Origin: Desulfoprunum sp.
GTDB taxonomy: Bacteria; Desulfobacterota; Desulfobulbia; Desulfobulbales; Desulfocapsaceae
Assembly: GCA_030696435.1 (NCBI GenBank)
Contig: JAUYSF010000373.1
Location: 1-11,072, forward strand
Direction of reading: 5' to 3'
DNA: 11,072 bases
The first letter of the stretch is position 1. Each line of letters starts with the position of its first letter. Below are positions 7,358 through 11,072 of the stretch, piece after piece. The position numbers and the translations under genes were made by a program. The notes under the pieces were generated by a model that worked only from the letters and a program-made list of their open reading frames with translations, was not told the origin of the DNA and did no database searches.

Positions 7358-7386
7358 ATTATCAGGTTTGAGCGGGCAAATGTCAA
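7358..7386 (-). promoter_or_regulatory. Sigma-70-type promoter for the ercA-like gene and kinase
   Basis: On the minus strand a perfect -35 box TTGACA (7381-7386) is followed by 17 bases and a -10 box GATAAT (7358-7363, five of six consensus bases). Transcription would begin near 7351 and leave a leader of about 86 bases before the ATG at 7265. The leader contains a run of seven G on the coding strand (7334-7340). This is the strongest promoter I can see in the window. Confidence 0.7.
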
Positions 7387-7407
7387 CCTCTGGCCCTTTG
7401 TGCGAGC

Positions 7408-7435
7408 AGAATGCCGGAGGAAATAGAATGCCGGA
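7408..7435 (-). repeat. 11-base direct repeat upstream of the ercA promoter, candidate activator site
   Basis: AGAATGCCGGA occurs at 7408-7418 and again at 7425-7435 (TCCGGCATTCT twice on the ercA coding strand), with a start-to-start distance of 17 bases. The two copies lie roughly 55-85 bases upstream of the predicted ercA transcription start, where response regulators or other activators often bind. No further exact copy was noticed elsewhere in the window. The regulatory role is inference. Confidence 0.5.
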
Positions 7436-7465
7436 AAGAGAGGTATCCGATTTCGGAGAGGTTTC

Positions 7466-7503
7466 CAAAAAAGAAAGGACCTGCTACGATCTATTGTAGC
7501 AGG
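7466..7503 (-). terminator. Intrinsic terminator of a small minus-strand transcript
   Basis: Read on the minus strand, CCTGCTAC and GTAGCAGG form a perfect eight-base-pair stem (7480-7487 with 7496-7503) with an eight-base loop, followed by TCCTTTCTTTTTT. This is a good Rho-independent terminator. It ends a transcript coming from the 7500-7740 region before the ercA promoter. The stop codon of the small ORF there falls inside the stem. Confidence 0.75.
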
Positions 7504-7675
7504 CCCGATATGTAAAAGCCGCAAGGGCCAGAAGATATGCTGTAAGGCAGGAAGATAATCGACACACCGTAAGGTGTGAGATAATCATCTCACAAAAGGG
7601 GAGTCGAAAAAGCAGGATGACCTGTTTAACACAGTCATTCGGCTCATGCAATACTAATTTTCTATTTTTTTTCAT
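7484..7675 (-). CDS. Possible small protein of 63 residues, or the body of a small RNA
   Basis: I do not recognise this ORF. An ATG at 7675 (MKKNRKLVLHEPND...) is preceded by AGAGGAAG about eight bases upstream, a reasonable ribosome site. The product has a basic N-terminus (1-6), five further Cys and a hydrophobic second half, which could be a membrane segment. In favour of coding are the ribosome site and a transcript boundary given by the terminator at 7466-7503. Against it, the stop codon lies inside the terminator stem, and about a sixth of the ORF consists of perfect inverted repeats (7563-7594), more typical of a structured RNA. A shorter leader peptide or a purely non-coding small RNA is equally possible. 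It lies upstream of and in the same direction as ercA, and divergent from the oxidoreductase operon. Confidence 0.3.
   Translation of the reverse strand: MKKNRKLVLHEPNDCVKQVILLFRLPFCEMIISHLTVCRLSSCLTAYLLALAAFTYRACYNRS
7563..7594. other. Two overlapping, mutually exclusive hairpins
   Basis: CACACC (7563-7568) pairs with GGTGTG (7573-7578) around a four-base loop. TGTGAGAT (7575-7582) pairs perfectly with ATCTCACA (7587-7594) around AATC. The second stem reuses TGTG from the first, so only one can form at a time. Such competing stems are the basic form of attenuators, RNA switches and structured small RNAs. They lie inside the small minus-strand transcription unit, about 60 bases before its terminator stem. 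Alternatively the palindrome TGTGAGAT-AATC-ATCTCACA is a DNA operator. Confidence 0.45.
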
Positions 7676-7749
7676 AGCTACCACTTCCTCTTTCGGCTGG
7701 ATGTATGATAGTCTCATGAGAGAGCAATCATGCAACCATCCGGCTGCCC

Positions 7750-7765
7750 CGGCAGGCGCCTTGCT
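7750..7765 (+). promoter_or_regulatory. Candidate sigma-54 promoter of the 2-oxoacid oxidoreductase operon
   Basis: The sequence CGGCAGGCGCCTTGCT fits the sigma-54 consensus TGGCACG-N4-TTGCW. The GG (7751-7752) and GC (7763-7764) cores are separated by exactly ten bases, the -12 element TTGCT is perfect, and the -24 element has two mismatches. Transcription would start near 7776, about 46 bases before the first ATG of the operon. No comparable sigma-70 promoter with correct spacing was found here; a TAAAAT at 7780-7785 lacks a -35 partner. If real, expression needs an enhancer-binding activator. Confidence 0.5.
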
Positions 7766-7821
7766 TAACCGGTAGAGCTTAAAATAGTTAAAGAATTCTC
7801 AATCTTGACAGGGAGGGCGTA

Positions 7822-8358
7822 ATGAAGCTCGTATATAAAGAGGTACCTATAGAATTTCTCACGGCTCTCCCGGAAGGCATTAAATATGTCCAGAAGAAAG
7901 GCAAAGATTTCCTCGTGATCGAGCAGCTCTACTGCCGGGATGGCCATAGCCTGATGGCAGACCGTGTGCGTCTGCACGGCGAACCTTCCATCTGCCTCGA
8001 TGCCATAATTGGCAACCATCGAGGCCGGATTTTCGTCGATGCCTTCTGGGGCAGCCATGACAAACTCTACAGCTTTATCCCGACCGAGGTCGATCTGCAC
8101 AGCTTTACCGAGGCCCATTGCCCGCACTGCGGCGTAAGTCTCATGGCTGAGCGCATGTGCACCTACGAAGGCTGTGGCTGCTCCCAGGCCATCGTTCTCA
8201 ATTTGCCCGGCGGTGTCAATAAAATCCTGGTCTGCGCCAAGCTTGGCTGCCCCGAGCACGAACTGGTCATTGGCCAGATGCCGGAGGAGGTCAGCCGTAA
8301 GATAAGAAATATAAATTATTTCGGAGAGTTCCATGATGATATGTTCAGAGGTATCTGA
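7822..8358 (+). CDS. Cys-rich zinc-ribbon-like protein heading the oxidoreductase operon, unknown function
   Basis: I do not recognise a named family for this 178-residue protein. It has nine cysteines. They include HCPHC (His99, Cys100, Cys103) followed by a Cys113/Cys118/Cys120 group that together look like a zinc-ribbon or Fe-S site. Cys38 with His42 (CRDGH) and Cys138/Cys143 with His146 (CAKLGCPEH) may form a second site. There is no signal peptide or membrane helix, so it should be cytoplasmic. The ATG at 7822 has an excellent site, GGGAGGG, four bases upstream. The ferredoxin gene begins two bases after its stop, so it is surely co-transcribed with the oxidoreductase subunits. It may be an assembly, sensing or electron-transfer accessory of that enzyme. 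That role is inferred only from position and cysteine content. Confidence 0.8.
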   Translation: MKLVYKEVPIEFLTALPEGIKYVQKKGKDFLVIEQLYCRDGHSLMADRVRLHGEPSICLDAIIGNHRGRIFVDAFWGSHDKLYSFIPTEVDLHSFTEAHCPHCGVSLMAERMCTYEGCGCSQAIVLNLPGGVNKILVCAKLGCPEHELVIGQMPEEVSRKIRNINYFGEFHDDMFRGI

Positions 8359-8360
8359 GT

Positions 8361-8597
8361 ATGGCGACTGAAGAAAAAAACTATATCGAGATTAATCCGC
8401 AGCGCTGCAAAGGATGCGCAGCCTGTGTGGTGGCCTGCCCTCATGATTGCATTGAGGTCGGCTCGGAGATCAACCAGATGGGCTATCAATTCGCCCGTTT
8501 TGCTGTCAGCAAATGTATCGCCTGCGGTATGTGTTTCTATACCTGTCCCGAATTCGGGGCCATTACAGTCTATAAGAAATCACGGAAGGGGGCCTGA
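8361..8597 (+). CDS. vorD: 2x[4Fe-4S] ferredoxin, delta subunit of 2-oxoacid:ferredoxin oxidoreductase
   Basis: The 78-residue protein has two complete bacterial ferredoxin motifs, CxxCxxCxxxCP. The first is Cys16/19/22/26 in RCKGCAACVVACP and the second is Cys52/55/58/62 in KCIACGMCFYTCP, each ligating a [4Fe-4S] cluster. An extra Cys30 follows the first motif. In VOR/KOR-type enzymes this delta subunit passes electrons from the thiamine-dependent catalytic core to free ferredoxin. Its length is typical of a stand-alone delta subunit. It starts two bases after the preceding stop, with AGAGG in the upstream gene as ribosome site, and the alpha subunit begins one base after its own stop, so the three genes are tightly coupled. 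The substrate class (branched-chain 2-oxoacid, 2-oxoglutarate or other) cannot be told from this subunit. Confidence 0.9.
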   Translation: MATEEKNYIEINPQRCKGCAACVVACPHDCIEVGSEINQMGYQFARFAVSKCIACGMCFYTCPEFGAITVYKKSRKGA

Positions 8598-8598
8598 T

Positions 8599-9651
8599 AT
8601 GGCTCAGCATCTCATGAAAGGCAACGAGGCGGTGATCTACGGGGCACTGCTGGGCGGGGCGACCCATTATTTCGGCTACCCGATTACCCCGGCCAGTGAA
8701 ATCGCCCATGCCGCCGCCGATCTTTTTCCCCGTTGTGGCAGACATTTCCTCCAGGCCGAATGCGAAGTCTCCTCGATCAGTATGCTTTACGGCGCAGCCG
8801 CGGCAGGGGCACGAGTCATCACCGGCTCTTCCGGGCCGGGACTCTCACTGATGGCCGAGGGTCTTTCCTACCTTTCAGGTTCTGAATTGCCCTGCGTGGT
8901 GGTGGATGTCCAGCGGGCCGGGCCGGGACTGGGTTATATTTGGCCCGAGCAGGCCGATTACAACTTTATCGTCCACGGGGCCGGCCATGGCAGCCACAGT
9001 GGCGTAGTCCTGGCCCCGAATTCCGCCCAGGAGATGTGCGACTTCGCCTATAAGGCCTTTGAGCTGGCTGAACGCTATCGCTGCACTGTCTTTATCCTGT
9101 CGGACGCCTACATCGGCCAGATTATGGAACCGGTTGAGTTGCCCCGCCAGATCCAGGCCAATCCCCACAAGGATTGGGCACTGTATGGCGATGCGGTGAG
9201 CCGGCACAATCTGATCTCCTCCATCTACCTGAAAATGGAAGTACTCGAGAGGCACAATCAGCACCTGCAGGATAAATACCGCCGGATGGCGGAAGAGATC
9301 GTCGATTTCGAAGAGGTCGAAACCGCCGACGCCGAATATCTCTTTGTGGCCTATGGCATCACCGCCCGTATCTGCCATTCCGCCCTGCATGAACTGCGCA
9401 GAAAAGGCATCAGGGCCGGGATGCTGCGCCCGAAAACCCTCTTCCCCTTCCCTGATGTCCGCCTACAGAAACTAGCCAGGCAGGTGAAGAAGATTATCGT
9501 GGCAGAGCTCAGCAACGGCCAGATGGTGCGGGATGTCCGTCTCGCTGTAGCAGGTGCTGTACCGGTGGATCTCTATAACTATATGGGCGGTCGGATCCCA
9601 TCGACCGAAGAGATTGTCCAGCGCCTGGAGACTGATATTGCCGCTAGCTAG
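8599..9651 (+). CDS. vorB: 2-oxoacid:ferredoxin oxidoreductase alpha subunit (VorB type)
   Basis: The 350-residue protein is the alpha (pyrimidine-binding and C-terminal) subunit of a thiamine pyrophosphate enzyme that converts a 2-oxoacid, CoA and oxidised ferredoxin to acyl-CoA, CO2 and reduced ferredoxin, reversibly. The first domain (about 7-185) has the classic features GNEAVIYGAL, FGYPITPASEI, FLQAECEV with the conserved Glu that activates the cofactor, SSGPGLSLMAEG and PEQADY. The second domain (about 245-340) includes LRPKTLFPFP, involved in CoA/subunit contacts in relatives. Residues like VQRAGPGLG and LAPNSAQEMCD are typical of VorB/KorA. The real start is the ATG at 8599 with AGGGGG upstream; the longer open frame from 8425 overlaps the ferredoxin gene and is spurious. 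The substrate is probably a branched-chain or related 2-oxoacid by resemblance, but 2-oxoglutarate is not excluded. Confidence 0.92.
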   Translation: MAQHLMKGNEAVIYGALLGGATHYFGYPITPASEIAHAAADLFPRCGRHFLQAECEVSSISMLYGAAAAGARVITGSSGPGLSLMAEGLSYLSGSELPCVVVDVQRAGPGLGYIWPEQADYNFIVHGAGHGSHSGVVLAPNSAQEMCDFAYKAFELAERYRCTVFILSDAYIGQIMEPVELPRQIQANPHKDWALYGDAVSRHNLISSIYLKMEVLERHNQHLQDKYRRMAEEIVDFEEVETADAEYLFVAYGITARICHSALHELRRKGIRAGMLRPKTLFPFPDVRLQKLARQVKKIIVAELSNGQMVRDVRLAVAGAVPVDLYNYMGGRIPSTEEIVQRLETDIAAS

Positions 9652-9707
9652 TGTCGTAATACTATCGTCCAGCAGTGCACGGTTCGTTTTTCAGGGAGAA
9701 TAAAAAG

Positions 9708-11072
9708 ATGCCCACCATAAAACACCAAAAGGCCAGGTCACTCTATCCCACCTTTGAACGCAAGTCCCCAGGTGCCGAAGTCAGCCACTACTGCCCCGGC
9801 TGCGGCCATGGCACCGTCCATAACCTGATCGCCGAGGCAATTGATGACCTTGGCATTCAGGACCGGGTGATCTTCTGTTCGCCGGTGGGCTGCAGTGTCT
9901 TTGCCTATTATTATTTTGATGTCGGCAATATCCAGTGCGCCCATGGTCGGGCCCCGGCGGTGGCCTCCGCCATCCGCCGCACCCATGACGAGGCGATCGT
10001 CATCTCCTATCAGGGCGATGGCGATCTGGCCGGGATCGGTATGAGCCAGATAGTGCACGCCGCCAACCGCGGCGAGAACATCACGGTCTTTTTCATCAAT
10101 AATGCCATCTACGGTATGACCGGTGGCCAGATGGCCCCCACCACCATCCTCAATCAGAAAACCGTCACTACCCCCGGCGGTCGCAATGCCGCCAACGAAG
10201 GTTTCCCCATTGGAATATCAGAGATCATCAATAGTCTACATGCCCCGGTCTTCGTCGAACGCGTCTCCCTGGCCACGGCTCCCAAAGTCATGAAAGCCCG
10301 CATGGCGATCCGCAAGGCCCTGCGCAATCAGGTCGACCATAAGGGTTTCTCGCTGGTGGAAGTGCTGTCGCCCTGCCCGGTCAACTGGAAGATGACACCG
10401 GTCGAGGCGCGCCGATGGTTGGAGGAAAACCTGGAGCCGGTCTTTCCGATCGGCAATCTTCGTGATCTGGCAAAAGGCCCCTTCGACAAGGTGGACCGAA
10501 GAAAAACAGGCCACGTAAGCGATAAGAAAATCCTGGAAATCCTCGGTGTTAATGAAGGGGAGGTGCACACCAGAACCATCCACCTCAAACAAGAGCAGAA
10601 CGTCAAAATCGCCGGTTTCGGTGGCCAGGGCGTGTTATCCACCGGCATTCTGCTAGCCAACTGCGCTATTGCCGAAGGCCTCAAGACCACCTGGCTGCCA
10701 TCCTACGGTGCGGAAATGCGCGGCGGCACAGCCAACGCCAGCATCAATATCTCCCATGAGCCCATCGGCTCACCCATCGTCTCGTTTCCCAATAACCTGA
10801 TGGCCATGAATCTTCCTTCACTCGATGCCTTTGAAGATAGCGTGCGGCCTGGCGGCTGCATTTATGTGAATTCTTCCCTGGTGCCAAGAAAGGTCAGACG
10901 CGAGGATGTCACTGCCTTTCATATACCGGCCACTGACATGGCCAACAGCATCGGTGCCGTTCAGGTTGCCAACGTGATACTTCTTACCGTCTACGCCCTG
11001 GTTTCGGGGGCAATCACCCTGGAGACATTACAGAAGGTCATCCCGCTCTCGATAAAACGCAAGAATCTGGTG
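9708..11072 (+). CDS. Fused beta-gamma subunit of 2-oxoacid:ferredoxin oxidoreductase (partial, runs off window)
   Basis: From the ATG at 9708 (AGGGAGAA a few bases upstream) the frame is open to the last base, giving 455 residues without a stop. Residues about 24-255 are the beta (TPP-binding) subunit. They have YCPGCGHG (Cys29, Cys32), Cys62 in VGC and Cys223 in SPCP, the likely ligands of the beta-subunit [4Fe-4S] cluster. The TPP/Mg motif is GDGD (103-106) with NN (131-132), followed by YGMTGGQMAPTT. After a linker (about 256-297) comes the gamma domain: GFGGQGVLSTG (303-313) and PSYGAEMRGGTANASI (331-346). In many organisms these are two genes (vorA and vorC); here they are one chain. 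With the upstream delta and alpha genes this completes the enzyme. A 56-base gap separates it from the alpha gene, with nothing notable beyond the ribosome site. About 20-40 C-terminal residues are probably missing beyond the window. Confidence 0.92.
   Translation, partial: MPTIKHQKARSLYPTFERKSPGAEVSHYCPGCGHGTVHNLIAEAIDDLGIQDRVIFCSPVGCSVFAYYYFDVGNIQCAHGRAPAVASAIRRTHDEAIVISYQGDGDLAGIGMSQIVHAANRGENITVFFINNAIYGMTGGQMAPTTILNQKTVTTPGGRNAANEGFPIGISEIINSLHAPVFVERVSLATAPKVMKARMAIRKALRNQVDHKGFSLVEVLSPCPVNWKMTPVEARRWLEENLEPVFPIGNLRDLAKGPFDKVDRRKTGHVSDKKILEILGVNEGEVHTRTIHLKQEQNVKIAGFGGQGVLSTGILLANCAIAEGLKTTWLPSYGAEMRGGTANASINISHEPIGSPIVSFPNNLMAMNLPSLDAFEDSVRPGGCIYVNSSLVPRKVRREDVTAFHIPATDMANSIGAVQVANVILLTVYALVSGAITLETLQKVIPLSIKRKNLV

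Noticed and set aside
7723..7738. Second sigma-54-like element on the minus strand (TGG, ten bases, GC) for the small transcript
   Set aside because: Only the TGG and TTGCT cores match; the rest of the -24 element does not. It would lie back-to-back with the better plus-strand element, so I do not call it.
7727..7821. Sigma-70 promoter for the oxidoreductase operon using TTGCTT (7761-7766) and TAAAAT (7780-7785)
   Set aside because: The spacer is only 13 bases, too short for sigma-70.
7765..8334. Minus-strand ORF of 189 codons opposite the Cys-rich protein
   Set aside because: The plus-strand gene has a strong ribosome site and is tightly packed in an operon; the antisense product shows no motif.
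8425..8598. N-terminal extension of the alpha subunit
   Set aside because: It lies entirely over the ferredoxin gene in another frame, and homology begins exactly at the ATG at 8599, which has its own ribosome site.

Overview
The window looks like a chromosomal segment of a strictly anaerobic Gram-negative bacterium. A sulfate-reducing or sulfur-metabolising Desulfobacterota (Desulfobulbales-like) member is my best guess. This rests on a four-part 2-oxoacid:ferredoxin oxidoreductase of the VorB type, an ErcA-like iron alcohol dehydrogenase paired with a soluble hybrid histidine kinase, and secreted/envelope proteins typical of a two-membrane cell. The taxonomic call is inference; there is no rRNA or other marker here.

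Layout. A small plus-strand gene (18-371) encodes a protein with a His/Cys cluster and a very acidic tail. It ends in a strong hairpin (383-414) and converges on a long minus-strand block. Read in its direction of transcription (right to left), that block is: an ErcA-like protein (start 7265), a sensor-less hybrid histidine kinase overlapping it by 17 bases (start 6130), a 205-base gap, a large MscS-family channel (start about 4554), a ZntB/CorA-type divalent cation transporter (start 2250), and a PlsC-type acyltransferase (start 1229). To the right, a plus-strand operon starts at 7822. It encodes a Cys-rich zinc-ribbon-like protein, a 2x[4Fe-4S] ferredoxin (delta), the alpha subunit, and a fused beta-gamma subunit cut off by the window end.

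The most information-dense stretch is the 556-base divergent region 7266-7821. On the minus strand it holds a near-consensus sigma-70 promoter for ercA (TTGACA, 17 bases, GATAAT). An 11-base direct repeat (TCCGGCATTCT read on that strand) lies just upstream of it. Further upstream is a small minus-strand transcription unit ending in a clear intrinsic terminator; it contains a possible 63-codon ORF and two mutually exclusive hairpins. On the plus strand a good sigma-54-like element (7750-7765) precedes the oxidoreductase operon.

How the genes may work together (inference): in Pseudomonas, ErcA and an ErcS-type kinase regulate alcohol oxidation. Here the same kind of pair is likely co-translated and stands divergent from an oxidoreductase that makes or uses acyl-CoA with ferredoxin. 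A redox- or alcohol/aldehyde-responsive control module next to its possible metabolic target is a reasonable hypothesis, but nothing in the sequence proves the link. The MscS, ZntB and PlsC genes form a separate envelope/ion-homeostasis group. No mobile elements, CRISPR arrays, tRNAs or rRNAs were seen.
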